DNA of 64,000 nt from G963674505 sp964575975 (GTDB lineage: Bacteria; Desulfobacterota; Desulfobacteria; Desulfobacterales; SKZT01), in NCBI GenBank assembly GCA_964575975.1, contig CAZNTU010000005.1, positions 5,109 through 69,108 of the forward strand, given 5' to 3'. Both the position numbers and the translations under genes were made by a program. Below the pieces are notes generated by a model. That model was given only the letters and a program-made list of their open reading frames with translations. It had not been told where the DNA came from and searched no databases. Of this stretch, positions 16,820 to 25,752 are shown piece by piece (the first letter of the stretch is position 1; each line of letters opens with the position of its first letter).

Positions 16820-18514
16820 ATGGAGACTTTGACCTCGGAAAAAATCGTGGTGATGTTCCTCTCGCTGGGCGTTCTGCTTCTGGTTGCTCGCGTGCTTGGA
16901 GAGTTGGCCCAGAGAGTGCGCCAGCCCGCCGTGTTGGGCGAATTGGTCGCGGGTGTCCTGCTGGGGCCGACCGTGTTGGGGACCGTCGCCCCCGAACTGA
17001 GCGAGTACCTCTTTCCATCGCATGGACCGAACGCCGTGGCTTTGGACGCCATTGGAACTCTCGCCATCGTATTGTTCCTGCTGGTGGCGGGAATGGAGGT
17101 CGATCTGTCCACGGTATGGAAACAGGGGAAGATCGGATGCAAGGTTGGCGTCGCGAGCATCGCCGTTCCGTTCTCCATGGCTTTTGCCGCGGCTTTGGCC
17201 GTTCCAGAGGCTCTCGGTCGCCAGTCGGAGGCCGACCCGTTGATATTCGCGCTGTTTATGGCGATCGCCATGTCGATCTCCGCCCTTCCCATCATCGCGA
17301 AAACCCTCATGGATATGGATCTCTACCGCAGCGACCTTGGGATGGTGGTGGTCAGCGCCGCGATATTCAACGACCTTGTCGGATGGATCGTTTTCGCAAT
17401 CATTCTGGGGTTTATAGGGCATCATTCGGGAGGCGGCGGAAACGACATCGTTCTGACCATTTCGTTGACATTGGCGTTCGCCGCCGCGATGCTCACGGCC
17501 GGTCGGTGGCTGATTCACAAGGCGCTGCCTTTCGTGCAGGCATATACTCGGTGGCCGGGGGGCGAATTGAGTTTCGCGATGATCCTGGGGCTGCTCGGCG
17601 CGGCCTTCACCGAATGGATCGGGATTCACGCGATCTTCGGCGCGTTTGTCGCCGGCGTGGCCGTCGGGGATTCGTCGCACTTGCGCGAAAGAACCCGCGT
17701 GGTCATCGACAACTTCGTCTCGTTCATATTCGCGCCGGTCTTTTTCGCGAGCATAGGATTAAAGGTGAATTTTCTGACCCACTTCGACCTTTCGCTGACC
17801 GCCATGGTGACGTGCGTGGCTTTCGTATGCAAGTTCGCCGGCAGCTCCATAGGGGCGCGCTGGGGAGGAATGCCTCCACGGGAAGGCTGGGCGGTGGGAT
17901 TCGCGATGATTTCCGTTGGCGCCATGGGAATCATCGTGGGAATGATCGCGCTGAACGCGGGAATCATCGGCCAATCTCTGTTCGTCGCTCTGGTGGTCAT
18001 GGCGATCGTCACGTCCATGGCAAGCGGGCCGTCCATGAGGATGATCCTGCGCACCAAAAAGAAATGGAGTCTGCAAGACGTATTGTCCTCCAAACTGTTC
18101 ATGCGCGAGCTGAAGTCGAAGACGCGCCGCGAGGTAATCCACGAAATGACGGCGGCCGCGTGCGAACTGGAAAACCTGGATGCCTCCGCCGTGGAGGCGA
18201 CCGTCTGGAACCGCGAGGAGGCGCTCAGCACCGGAATCGGCAACGGTTTGGCGCTCCCGCACGGCCGAATCGACGGACTGCGGCATCCTATAGTCGTGAC
18301 AGGGCTTTCCGCCGAAGGCATCGATTTCGACGCGCCCGACGGCAAGCCCGCGAACGTGATCTTCCTTGTTCTAATACCCTTGGACAAACCCGGCGCGCAA
18401 CTGGAGATCTCTTCGGAAATAGCGCGGATCTTTCGGGACAGTCAAATGTCCGATCGCGTGCTCCGCTCGGAAAACTTCACGGATTTTCTGGCCTTGATGC
18501 ATACCGGACTGTAA
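16820..18514 (+). CDS. CPA2 cation:proton antiporter with C-terminal EIIA domain
   Basis: 564 residues. Residues 1-400 carry about twelve transmembrane helices of the Na+/H+ exchanger family (LGELAQRVRQPAVLGELVAGVLLGP start; ALPIIAKTLMDMDLYRSDLG; FNDLVGW with the ion-binding ND pair; IHAIFGAFVAGVAVG). Residues 415-564 are a PTS EIIA type-2 (PtsN-like) domain with the phospho-acceptor-like H481 (GLALPHGRIDG). The fusion suggests control of ion exchange by phosphorylation or by a PTS-Ntr signal. GAGAG lies about eight bases before the start. It converges with the TrkA pair, and two more ion or solute transporters with similar regulatory domains follow in the window. Confidence 0.88.
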   Translation: METLTSEKIVVMFLSLGVLLLVARVLGELAQRVRQPAVLGELVAGVLLGPTVLGTVAPELSEYLFPSHGPNAVALDAIGTLAIVLFLLVAGMEVDLSTVWKQGKIGCKVGVASIAVPFSMAFAAALAVPEALGRQSEADPLIFALFMAIAMSISALPIIAKTLMDMDLYRSDLGMVVVSAAIFNDLVGWIVFAIILGFIGHHSGGGGNDIVLTISLTLAFAAAMLTAGRWLIHKALPFVQAYTRWPGGELSFAMILGLLGAAFTEWIGIHAIFGAFVAGVAVGDSSHLRERTRVVIDNFVSFIFAPVFFASIGLKVNFLTHFDLSLTAMVTCVAFVCKFAGSSIGARWGGMPPREGWAVGFAMISVGAMGIIVGMIALNAGIIGQSLFVALVVMAIVTSMASGPSMRMILRTKKKWSLQDVLSSKLFMRELKSKTRREVIHEMTAAACELENLDASAVEATVWNREEALSTGIGNGLALPHGRIDGLRHPIVVTGLSAEGIDFDAPDGKPANVIFLVLIPLDKPGAQLEISSEIARIFRDSQMSDRVLRSENFTDFLALMHTGL

Positions 18515-18519
18515 CGGTC

Positions 18520-18675
18520 CTAAATTCTTCCCTCTTCGTACAAACCGCTCTTTTTCCAGTTCCGGCTTTTTTCATGGACGCTTTTGAGAAAACATCGCCC
18601 TTTCTTGTTTCTTGCGTCGAAAACCGACGCTCCGTAATTTTCTTCCAAATATTCGCTCAAACCTTTCAATGGCAT
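18520..18675 (-). CDS. 51-residue microprotein coupled to TrkA
   Basis: A short gene whose ATG (18675) lies within the last codons of the TrkA gene and is preceded by a consensus AAGGAG five bases upstream. The product starts MPLKGLSEYLEENYGASVF and is rich in Lys and Glu, with no membrane segment and no recognised domain. The ideal ribosome site and the overlap with the trkA stop argue for real translation. It may be a small partner of the TrkA protein; this is inference. Confidence 0.5.
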   Translation of the reverse strand: MPLKGLSEYLEENYGASVFDARNKKGRCFLKSVHEKSRNWKKSGLYEEGRI

Positions 18676-19328
18676 TGCAACTCCTTGATTTTCGAGATAT
18701 CCTCTTCCCGTCCGAGAATGATCATCGTGTCCGATTCCTGGATTTCGTAATCCGCCGGCGGAACGAGTTTCATCCTTTCCGAATCCTTGGTCTTTATCCC
18801 GATCACGTACACTCCGTATTTTCTTCTCAAATGGAGTTCCTCGAGTGTCTTGCCCGCGAAAGAATCCGGCGGCTTCGCCTGGATAATGTCGTATCCCTTC
18901 TCGAGAGGCACGAAATTCAGAATGTTGGGCTTGGACAGCCCCCGGCACAACTTGGCGGCCATGTCCTTTTCCGGGTGTACGATATCGGTGGCGCCCAATA
19001 TTCTCAATATGTTCGCGTGGTCGTCGTCGGTGGCCTTCGCCACGATTCGCTTCACGCCGATCTCCTTCAGATGATAGCATACGAGGATGCTCGTCGAAAT
19101 CTTTTCGCCGCTGCTGACCACCACGGCGTCGGCCTCCTCGAGCCCCAGCGCCTCGAGGTTCCCCTTGTCCGTGGCGTTCATGACGATGCCTTCGGTGCAA
19201 TACTTGTCGATGGCCTGGATCTTTTCTCGGTCGACGTCGATGGCGATCACTTCGTTCCCGTCCTCGTAAAGGCCTTTGGCGACATAGTAGCCGAAACTCC
19301 CCAGTCCGATCACGGCGTATCTCTTCAT
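18666..19328 (-). CDS. TrkA/KtrA-type potassium uptake regulatory subunit
   Basis: 220 residues with one RCK unit: N-terminal TrkA_N (YAVIGLGSFGYYVAKGLYEDGNEVIAIDVD, binding NAD(H) or ATP) and C-terminal TrkA_C (residues 135-220, ending DTMIILGREEDISKIKEL). It would gate a KtrB/TrkH-type channel, but no such pore gene is nearby. ATG at 19328 is preferred to an in-frame ATG seven codons upstream because GAGGGA sits six bases before it. A 51-residue gene is coupled to its stop codon. It lies tail-to-tail with the EIIA-linked antiporter. Confidence 0.88.
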   Translation of the reverse strand: MKRYAVIGLGSFGYYVAKGLYEDGNEVIAIDVDREKIQAIDKYCTEGIVMNATDKGNLEALGLEEADAVVVSSGEKISTSILVCYHLKEIGVKRIVAKATDDDHANILRILGATDIVHPEKDMAAKLCRGLSKPNILNFVPLEKGYDIIQAKPPDSFAGKTLEELHLRRKYGVYVIGIKTKDSERMKLVPPADYEIQESDTMIILGREEDISKIKELQCH

Positions 19329-19563
19329 TTGGGTTCCCTCGCCGTTCATTCCTTGATATCAGACGTCATTCGCCAGCTCGTCGCGTTCTCCCCGGCATGC
19401 TCGGTTTCCGCCGAAAATCCGCGACTTGTCCAAAACGATTCTATTATTTTAAATTTTTATCGAACGATTTACAATCTTGTTCTTTTACCGACTTCGGGGC
19501 TTTTTCCTTATCGCGCGTCGCGGACGAGGGATCGGCCGGAACATCCCGGGCCCACGATTTCCA

Positions 19564-19592
19564 TTGACTGTCATCGTCCCGTACTCTAAATA
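19564..19592 (+). promoter_or_regulatory. possible promoter for the PNPOx-like gene
   Basis: TTGACT (19564-19569), a 17-base spacer and TAAATA (19587-19592), about 80 bases before the start at 19673. The -35 is good and the -10 weak. The remaining 19329-19563 region between the divergent trkA and PNPOx-like genes shows no gene. Confidence 0.3.
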
Positions 19593-19672
19593 TACGAAAA
19601 AGAGAGCTTGACCAACACTTCGCCGAAACCAAATCGGCGGCAATAAAAACGATTCAAAAGGACCCGATAAAA

Positions 19673-20125
19673 ATGAACGACCGAAAAGACATCCAGGAAG
19701 ACCTTGCCCGGCTTTTCTCTTCGCAAAGGCTGGGGGTCTTGGCCACGCAGGACCGGGGCGCTCCCTACGCGAGCCTCGTGGCGTTCGCGGCGTCCGAGGA
19801 TCTTTCGAAGCTGTATTTTTCCACGCCGAAAGCCACCCGGAAGTTCAGGAACATTACACGGGAAAACCGCGTCTCCATGCTGATCGACAACCGGAACAAC
19901 CAAGTTTCGGATTTCCACGAAGCCATGGCCGTCACCGTTCTCGGCGACGCTTTCGAGACCGAAGGCGAGGAAAGGGAGGCCGCTCTGGAATTCTATTTGG
20001 AAAGGCACCCGTACATGGCCGACTTCGCGCGTTCCTCCTCCTCCGCGCTGGTGGAAATCCGGGTGGAGAAACATATTCTGGTCAAACGGCTCCAGGAAGT
20101 CACCGAACTGCACATGGAGCAATGA
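19673..20125 (+). CDS. pyridoxamine 5'-phosphate oxidase-like (FMN-binding split-barrel) protein
   Basis: 150 residues. The N-terminal pattern QRLGVLATQDRGAPYASLVAFAASEDLSKLYFSTPKATRKFRNI is typical of the PNPOx-like split barrel that binds FMN or heme. Later VSMLIDNRN and AVTVLGDAFE complete the barrel. It is too short and too generic to be pdxH itself; members include general flavin reductases and heme-degrading proteins. Its stop overlaps the start of the next gene (ATGA), so it is coupled to the ATP-grasp phosphotransferase, which may point to a shared pathway. Confidence 0.8.
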   Translation: MNDRKDIQEDLARLFSSQRLGVLATQDRGAPYASLVAFAASEDLSKLYFSTPKATRKFRNITRENRVSMLIDNRNNQVSDFHEAMAVTVLGDAFETEGEEREAALEFYLERHPYMADFARSSSSALVEIRVEKHILVKRLQEVTELHMEQ

Positions 20126-22317
20126 AAAAATTCGTCTATGGCGCGGAGGCAATGCAGGACCTCCACAAATCCGTGATTGGCGGAAAGGCGCTCTGCCTCG
20201 CGAAGCTTTTCAAGGCGGGCTTCGCGGTTCCAGACATGGTTTGCGTCTCCGCGGACTGCTACGACGCGTTCGTCGACGGCAACGGCCTTCGGGAGCGGAT
20301 CATGCTCGAGCTTGGCCGCAAGGATTTTTCCGACATGCGCTGGGAGGAAATCTGGGACTCCGCCCTTCGCATCAGGAACATGTTCCATACCGCGCCGTTT
20401 ACCGAAAACATGAGATCCCGGTTGGCGGGGCCGCTGGAAAGCAGGTTTTCCGGCTCGCCGGTCGCCGTGCGGTCGTCCGCGCCCGACGAGGACGACCGGT
20501 CTTCCTCTTTCGCCGGCCTTCACAGCTCGTTTGTCAACGTCTCGGGCGTCGAATCCATCCTGGAGCATATCAAACTGGTATGGGCGTCCCTGTGGTCCGA
20601 CGCCGCGCTCCTGTACCGCCGGGAACTGGGTCTGGCGGCGGAGAAAAGCGCCATGGCGGTACTGGTGCAGAAGATCGTGGCCGGGGAATGCTCCGGCGTC
20701 GCGTTCAGCCAAAGCCCCACCGACCCTTCCTCGGGGGTCGTGGAATCCGTCCACGGACTGAACCAGGGACTTGTCGACGGCGTAGTGCCCCCCGACCGTT
20801 GGATTCTGGACCGGCAGACCCGGAAAATCGTCTCCCATGCTCCCTCCGAAAGGGAGTATCGCATGGTTCCGGGCAGTTCGGGCGTCGCGAGAGAAAAGCT
20901 CCCCCAAAAGCTTGCAGCCCGCCCTCCCCTTCAATCTATGGAAGTCTCGGCCGTTTTCGACCTGGCCCTCGCGTCGGAAGCCTTTTTCGGCGCCCCGCAG
21001 GACTTGGAATGGACCCGCAAGGACGGCAAAATCCACGTTTTGCAGTCGCGTCCGGTTTCCACCCTCAAATCCCAGGATTCCGACAGCCAAAGAGCGTGGT
21101 ATCTAAGCCTTCACCGAAGTTTCGAGAACCTGAAGCAGCTGAGGGAAAAAATCGAAAATCGCCTGATCCCGGAAATGGTCGATGCTGCCCGCGAACTTTC
21201 CAAAATGGACCTTTCCCTCCTTTCAGACGGCGAACTCGGCGACGAGATCGCACGCCGGGCGGAGATCGACAGGAAATGGGTGGATGTCTACTGGACCGAG
21301 TTCATCCCCTACGCCCACGGAATCCGGCTTTTCGGTCAAGTCTACAACGACGCGGTCAAGCCCGACAATCCCTACGAATTCGTCGATCTCTTGTCCGGCG
21401 CGCCCATGGAGGGGGTCGGGAGAAACCGGCAAATGGAAAGACTCGCGTCCATGGTCCGGAGAAATCCGGCCCTCGCGCGAAAACTGAAAGGCCTGGAACC
21501 GCTGTCGGAAGGCGTCCCGGAGGAACGGGATTTCATCGAATCCATGAACAAGTTCGTGGATTCCTTCGGGGACCTGTCCTGTCCCGTTACCGGAAGCCGC
21601 GAATGCGCACACGGCCCGGAAGCGCTGGTCCGGCTGGTCCTGGAGATGGCGTCGCACCCGCCCGCCCGCAACGTGCGAAAGGATGTCCGCGTTCTGGAAA
21701 AAAATTTTCTATACAAGTTCGAGGGGGCGAAAAAGGATGAGGCGAGGGAGTTGTTGGAACTCGGCCGCTCCAGCTACAGGCTTCGCGACGACGACAACAT
21801 TCATCTGGGAAGAATCGAGGCGCGCCTGGCATCGGCGGTGAACGAGGGCAAGCGGCGGTTGGCGGGCCGGCCCGGAAAACCGGCCGATGCCGGAGAGACC
21901 GAACGGTTGAGGAAGGCCGTCGAAAACAACGAAAAGGCGGGACCTTCGGCACAGTCGGCGACGGTCGGTTCAAAAAGAAAAAACGTCAGGGCGAGGCAGC
22001 TGCTGGGCCAACCGGCCTCGAACGGCGTCGCCCGCGGAATCGCCAGGGTGATAGCCGACCATTCGGAGCTTGCGGCGTTCAAGCACGGAGAAATTCTTGT
22101 CTGCGACGCCGTGGACCCTAACATGACCTTCGTCGCCCCGCTCGCCGCAGGCGTGGTGGAGCGAAGGGGCGGCATGCTGATCCACGGCGCCATCATCGCC
22201 AGGGAATACGGCCTCCCCTGCGTGACCGGCGTGCCCGGAGCCACCTCGCTGATCTCCACGGGCGATTTTCTGACGGTGGACGGCTTTCTGGGGATTGTCA
22301 CCGTTGGGAAAGAGTAG
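20122..22317 (+). CDS. PEP-synthase/RPH-like phosphotransferase without PEP-binding barrel
   Basis: 731 residues. Residues 10-320 are a PPDK N-terminal ATP-grasp domain (GGKALCLAKLFKAGFAVPD; SPVAVRSSAPDEDDRSSSFAGL; VLVQKIVAGECSGVAFS). Residues 640-731 form the swivelling phosphohistidine domain with H688 (GGMLIHGAIIAREYGLPCVTG). The middle 300 residues are not the PEP/pyruvate TIM barrel but a helical region. This ATP-grasp, variable middle, His-domain order is that of rifampin phosphotransferase and related dikinases, which transfer phosphate through His to a bound small molecule. The substrate cannot be read from the sequence. It is coupled to the upstream PNPOx-like gene by ATGA overlap. 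Confidence 0.82.
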   Translation: MKKFVYGAEAMQDLHKSVIGGKALCLAKLFKAGFAVPDMVCVSADCYDAFVDGNGLRERIMLELGRKDFSDMRWEEIWDSALRIRNMFHTAPFTENMRSRLAGPLESRFSGSPVAVRSSAPDEDDRSSSFAGLHSSFVNVSGVESILEHIKLVWASLWSDAALLYRRELGLAAEKSAMAVLVQKIVAGECSGVAFSQSPTDPSSGVVESVHGLNQGLVDGVVPPDRWILDRQTRKIVSHAPSEREYRMVPGSSGVAREKLPQKLAARPPLQSMEVSAVFDLALASEAFFGAPQDLEWTRKDGKIHVLQSRPVSTLKSQDSDSQRAWYLSLHRSFENLKQLREKIENRLIPEMVDAARELSKMDLSLLSDGELGDEIARRAEIDRKWVDVYWTEFIPYAHGIRLFGQVYNDAVKPDNPYEFVDLLSGAPMEGVGRNRQMERLASMVRRNPALARKLKGLEPLSEGVPEERDFIESMNKFVDSFGDLSCPVTGSRECAHGPEALVRLVLEMASHPPARNVRKDVRVLEKNFLYKFEGAKKDEARELLELGRSSYRLRDDDNIHLGRIEARLASAVNEGKRRLAGRPGKPADAGETERLRKAVENNEKAGPSAQSATVGSKRKNVRARQLLGQPASNGVARGIARVIADHSELAAFKHGEILVCDAVDPNMTFVAPLAAGVVERRGGMLIHGAIIAREYGLPCVTGVPGATSLISTGDFLTVDGFLGIVTVGKE

Positions 22318-22409
22318 ATTGGTTGATTGGGTATTCGTTATTGGTTATCGGGTATTGGGTAGTGCTCAACAGACACCGTCAAACAACCAAGAACCAATGT
22401 CCAATAACC
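22318..22409. repeat. inverted ATTGGTT-heptamer repeat, copy 2
   Basis: Directly after the phosphotransferase stop codon, the left arm (22318-22360) reads as six heptamer-like units (ATTGGTT, ATTGGGT, ATTCGTT, ATTGGTT, ATCGGGT, ATTGGGT). The right arm (22381-22409) is their reverse complement (AACCAAG, AACCAAT, CCAATAACC). Same unit as the copy at 8904-9015, but with different unit number and spacing. Confidence 0.72.
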
Positions 22410-22447
22410 GCCATGTTGTCATCGTATTTTTGCGATTTTATTGCCCC

Positions 22448-22479
22448 AGGTCCGACCCGTCAGACAGGTCGGACCTGTC
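22448..22479. repeat. compound hairpin GGTCCGAC/GTCGGACC
   Basis: AGGTCCGAC (22448-22456) pairs with GTCGGACCT (22468-22476). An alternative overlapping stem, GACAGGTC with GACCTGTC (22463-22479), shares bases. Such switchable GC-rich hairpins are common as extragenic repeats. It sits about 50 bases before the dioxygenase ribosome site. Confidence 0.6.
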
Positions 22480-22525
22480 AGATCAGGCGCGCGGACCGCG
22501 CCAAGCCGCCCGCAAGGAGAACAAA

Positions 22526-23311
22526 ATGCAAACGCTTCCCGCAATTTTCATATCCCACGGAATGCCCATAATGGCCATCCTGGAATCTCCAACGCACCTT
22601 TTCCTTAAAACCCTTGGAAAGCGACTGCCCCGCCCCAGGGCGGTCTTATGCGTCTCCGCCCATTGGGAGACGGTTCTCCCAATGCTCTCCGGCCCCGAAC
22701 GCCCGGAGACGATCCACGATTTTTACGGATTTCCCCGGCAGCTCTACGAAGTCAAGTACCCCGCCCCCGGCGATCCGGCCTTGGCGAAGGAGATCGTCGG
22801 CGTTTTTTCCGACAACGGAATAAAATCCAAAGTCGATCCGGAAAGAGGCTTCGACCACGGCGCGTGGGTGCCGCTTTGCCTGATGTTTCCCGACGCCGAC
22901 ATTCCGACGATCCAACTGTCGATTCAAGGAGATCTGTCGCCGGAACACCATTATAGTCTTGGCACGGCCCTTTCGCCCTTGAGAAAAGAGGGTGTCCTGA
23001 TCGTGGGAAGCGGAGGCGCCACGCACAACCTTGGGGACATCCACGGCCGGAAAACGAGGGACGAACCGGTCGAATACGCCTTGAAATTCGACGCCTGGCT
23101 GGAAAACGCCATCGCGTCCGGAAACGCGGAAACCATCTTGAACTACAAAAAGGACGCCCCGGAGGCCGAAAGAAACCACCCCTATCCCGCCGAGCATTTT
23201 CTCCCCTTGTTTCTCCCGCTCGGCGCGGCTGGAGATGGCACGAAAGGAAAATCGCTCCACAAGGATTTCATTTACGGAATTCTCTCGCTTGCCGCTTACA
23301 TGTGGGATTGA
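22526..23311 (+). CDS. LigB-type extradiol dioxygenase (YgiD/DODA-like)
   Basis: 261 residues of the class III extradiol ring-cleavage family. Metal-site features: H in IFISHGMPIM, SAHWET (second His), RGFDHGAWVPL and the GSGGATHNL motif. The family includes 4,5-DOPA dioxygenase (YgiD) and plant DODA, opening catechol rings with non-heme iron; the short, single-domain form matches these. The start is set by AAGGAG six to seven bases before the ATG; in-frame codons upstream cross the repeat region. Physiological substrate unknown. Confidence 0.88.
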   Translation: MQTLPAIFISHGMPIMAILESPTHLFLKTLGKRLPRPRAVLCVSAHWETVLPMLSGPERPETIHDFYGFPRQLYEVKYPAPGDPALAKEIVGVFSDNGIKSKVDPERGFDHGAWVPLCLMFPDADIPTIQLSIQGDLSPEHHYSLGTALSPLRKEGVLIVGSGGATHNLGDIHGRKTRDEPVEYALKFDAWLENAIASGNAETILNYKKDAPEAERNHPYPAEHFLPLFLPLGAAGDGTKGKSLHKDFIYGILSLAAYMWD

Positions 23312-23350
23312 AGATCTCGAACGAACGATCAACCGCATCCACTTCGGCTT

Positions 23351-24880
23351 CTATTTTTCGCCTCCGCTTTCTTCCCGAACTTCGCCGCCTGCCGCGCTAG
23401 TCGCTACGCCCGGCACAAAGCGCTTTTGCAGTCCGAAAGGATCCTCGATTTCCTGCTCCGGCTTTCTCCGGAGCTTCTTTTCGCCGCGCTCGTCCACGTA
23501 TTTGTCCAATTCCAGATCGATATCGACGGGCACGTTCACGCCGGCCTGCGCCAGCATCTGGCGCAGCAGGGCCTCGGACTTGCCCGCGAACGCTACGCCG
23601 TCGCCCAAGACGCGAAGGGCCTCGGGAGGGTTGTGAAAGCCCACCGAGTTCTCTGCCCCGATGAAAAGCTGGCGGTAGAAGGCCTCCAAATAGAAATCCT
23701 TCGCCTGCTCGTAGAGCTTTTGATCGAGCTGCGAGCCCTGCGCTTGGGAGTTGTTCGCCATTTCGAAGAGCTTGGCGGCCGTGGCCGTGGCGTACCCCGC
23801 GCGCAGCATGAGCGAAATCGTGCGGTCCTGGATGTTTATGACTCGCTGCTTGAGCCATTCCGTGTCTTCCGCGTGACACTGGGCGCAGGCCCGAAGGTCC
23901 GCCTTGAGCGGGCTCCTGACACGGTGGTCCGAAACCTTGTAAACGCCGACCCTCACGTAGGGCATGTGGCAGTCGGCGCAGGAAGCCCCGGCCTGCCAGT
24001 GCGTGCTTTGGTTCGAGTAAAGTTCGAACTCGGGATGGCGCATGAAGGCCAGCTTGAACCCTGTGACCTGCTGGGTCCATTCCTTGTTGTCGGGGTCGTT
24101 GCGGATCTTTTGGATGATGTCCTCCACGCTGATCTGCCCCCACTTGCTGTTCTGCCAAGGGAAATAGATGCCGTCGGACTTGCCCTCCGGCGTTTTGGTA
24201 ATGTTGTAGGTCACGTGGCACTGGGCGCAGACCGCCGAGCGCATCTGCTGGTGCGAAAGGTTTCGCTGATCGACGCCCATGCTCTCCATGGCCTTGACCA
24301 AAGTGAACCCCCTCGAAATCTTGAGAGTCATGTCCTTGTTGTCGTGGCAGTCGATGCAGGCCACCCCGAGTTCCCGATGCTCCTTTGGAATCTCGTTCAC
24401 GACCTCCCGGAACGGCAGCATATAAAAGGAAACGTCCATCTTCTCCTCGAGCACGGGCGCGTAAGGCGTCTTGCAGGAAAGGCACACCCCGCCGGCGCCC
24501 ACGCGCTTGGCGTCGATCTCCAACTGGTCCTTGAGCATGTAGGCGTGGCCGCGCGGCTCGTTGTACTCGACGCCGAATCCCCAGCCGTGGAACAGAAGAG
24601 CCATGTACGGGTACATGGAAAGCTTGTCGTAGGTGATGTTGTCGGCGTCGAACCCGACCTTGTACTTGCTCTTTCCCGGAGGCGTCGGCTCCTCCGTTTG
24701 CTTCCACAGGTCGTACTCCACAGGATAGGCCTTGCCCCACACCTCGGGATCGATCGTGTCGTCCGGGATCTTCACCGGCTGCACCACCTGCGCCTCTTCC
24801 GGAGAGCAGGCCAAAAAAGCGGCGAACACGCCAAACAGCACGCCTAACGCGACAACTATTTTCGTTTTCCTGACGATCAT
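23351..24880 (-). CDS. nrfA: ammonia-forming cytochrome c nitrite reductase, catalytic subunit
   Basis: 509 residues, pentaheme NrfA. The catalytic heme has the CxxCK motif with its Lys ligand (C133-C136-K137), and four CxxCH motifs follow at 175-179, 218-222, 301-305 and 332-336. The N-terminus has a hydrophobic signal ending in a lipobox-like FLAC (C25), suggesting an outer-face lipoprotein or membrane-anchored form. NrfA reduces nitrite to ammonium with six electrons in the periplasm. ATG at 24880 has GAGAGGAAAG just upstream; the frame runs on upstream without a start signal into nrfH. It is the second gene of an nrfHA pair. Confidence 0.96.
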   Translation of the reverse strand: MIVRKTKIVVALGVLFGVFAAFLACSPEEAQVVQPVKIPDDTIDPEVWGKAYPVEYDLWKQTEEPTPPGKSKYKVGFDADNITYDKLSMYPYMALLFHGWGFGVEYNEPRGHAYMLKDQLEIDAKRVGAGGVCLSCKTPYAPVLEEKMDVSFYMLPFREVVNEIPKEHRELGVACIDCHDNKDMTLKISRGFTLVKAMESMGVDQRNLSHQQMRSAVCAQCHVTYNITKTPEGKSDGIYFPWQNSKWGQISVEDIIQKIRNDPDNKEWTQQVTGFKLAFMRHPEFELYSNQSTHWQAGASCADCHMPYVRVGVYKVSDHRVRSPLKADLRACAQCHAEDTEWLKQRVINIQDRTISLMLRAGYATATAAKLFEMANNSQAQGSQLDQKLYEQAKDFYLEAFYRQLFIGAENSVGFHNPPEALRVLGDGVAFAGKSEALLRQMLAQAGVNVPVDIDLELDKYVDERGEKKLRRKPEQEIEDPFGLQKRFVPGVATSAAGGEVREESGGEK

Positions 24881-24921
24881 TCTTTCCTCTCTTTCTTGTT
24901 GATTCCCACCCAACCCGATCG

Positions 24922-25380
24922 CTACATGGGCAGTATCGAACCGCTCAGCCTGTGCTGCATCCGGCGGTGGCAGTCCCAACAGTCGCGGTCCGTAGATAGC
25001 ATTCTCGATACGGTGTCTCCATGGCAACGTATGCAATTGCCTTGGATGAATCCCTGGCCTCGCTCCGACACCTCGATGCGTTCGGGCACGCGGCCGGAAT
25101 GGAAGAACACCACGTCCTTCATACCGTCGATGGATTTCCAGAGGTAATACGCGGCCATGTTGTCGTGCGGCAAGTGGCAATCGACGCAGCGCTGCCGGCG
25201 GTGCGCGCCTTGATGCCGCCAAGCCTCGTATTGGGTTTTCATGACGTGGCACGACGAGCAGAATTCGGGCGTCTCGGTCCGGGCCATGAGCCGAGGCGGA
25301 CCGAAAGCCAGGAACAGACCGACGACGGCCAGGAATACGCCGGCAACGATCGAATATTTCAACCTCGAAATTTTCCTCAT
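24922..25380 (-). CDS. nrfH: NrfH, tetraheme quinol dehydrogenase of nitrite reductase
   Basis: 152 residues: one N-terminal membrane anchor (residues 9-30, YSIVAGVFLAVVGLFLAFG) and four CxxCH heme motifs at 41-45, 65-69, 116-120 and 134-138. This is the NapC/NirT-type NrfH that oxidises menaquinol and passes electrons to NrfA. ATG at 25380 is preceded by AAGGAAAGAG; upstream in-frame codons lack homology. The nrfH-nrfA order with 41 bases between is the delta/epsilon-proteobacterial arrangement. Confidence 0.94.
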   Translation of the reverse strand: MRKISRLKYSIVAGVFLAVVGLFLAFGPPRLMARTETPEFCSSCHVMKTQYEAWRHQGAHRRQRCVDCHLPHDNMAAYYLWKSIDGMKDVVFFHSGRVPERIEVSERGQGFIQGNCIRCHGDTVSRMLSTDRDCWDCHRRMQHRLSGSILPM

Positions 25381-25752
25381 TTCTGTCTCTTTCCTTCCGT
25401 GCAGGGACCTGCGTCCGCGTCCCCGGCCTTCGGCGGCGCGGGGTTCCCTTCCGTTCTTTTCGAATTCCGGGCATAGCCTGTTCAAAAGGTTTTGTTTACA
25501 TGGCTATGTTCAATAGATGGCAAAATTCGGCCTCGAATGTCAAGTTATTTAAGACCGACAATACCCGTTATCCCCAACTTGCATTCCGAAATACTCTCGG
25601 CATATTGTCCAAAGGGCAAAAACTGAAAAGGTGCGGAATCTGGCGTCTTTATCATCGACAAATCCAGATTTGCTGTCGGCGCTAGCCAATGCGAGACCGG
25701 CGCGTATGTAGTGGCCCAAATCGAAACAATCCATAAAAGCGAAGAGAATTTT
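25381..25752. other. divergent intergenic region nrfH / NmrA-like gene
   Basis: No gene is visible. A minus-strand TTGACA at 25543-25538 could be the -35 of the nrfHA promoter, but no acceptable -10 stands at 16-18 bases. No FNR-type palindrome was recognised. Confidence 0.4.

Noticed and set aside
19444..19632. 62-codon minus-strand frame with a charged C-terminus
   Set aside because: Begins with TTG, has no ribosome site, and lies over the probable promoter of the PNPOx-like gene.
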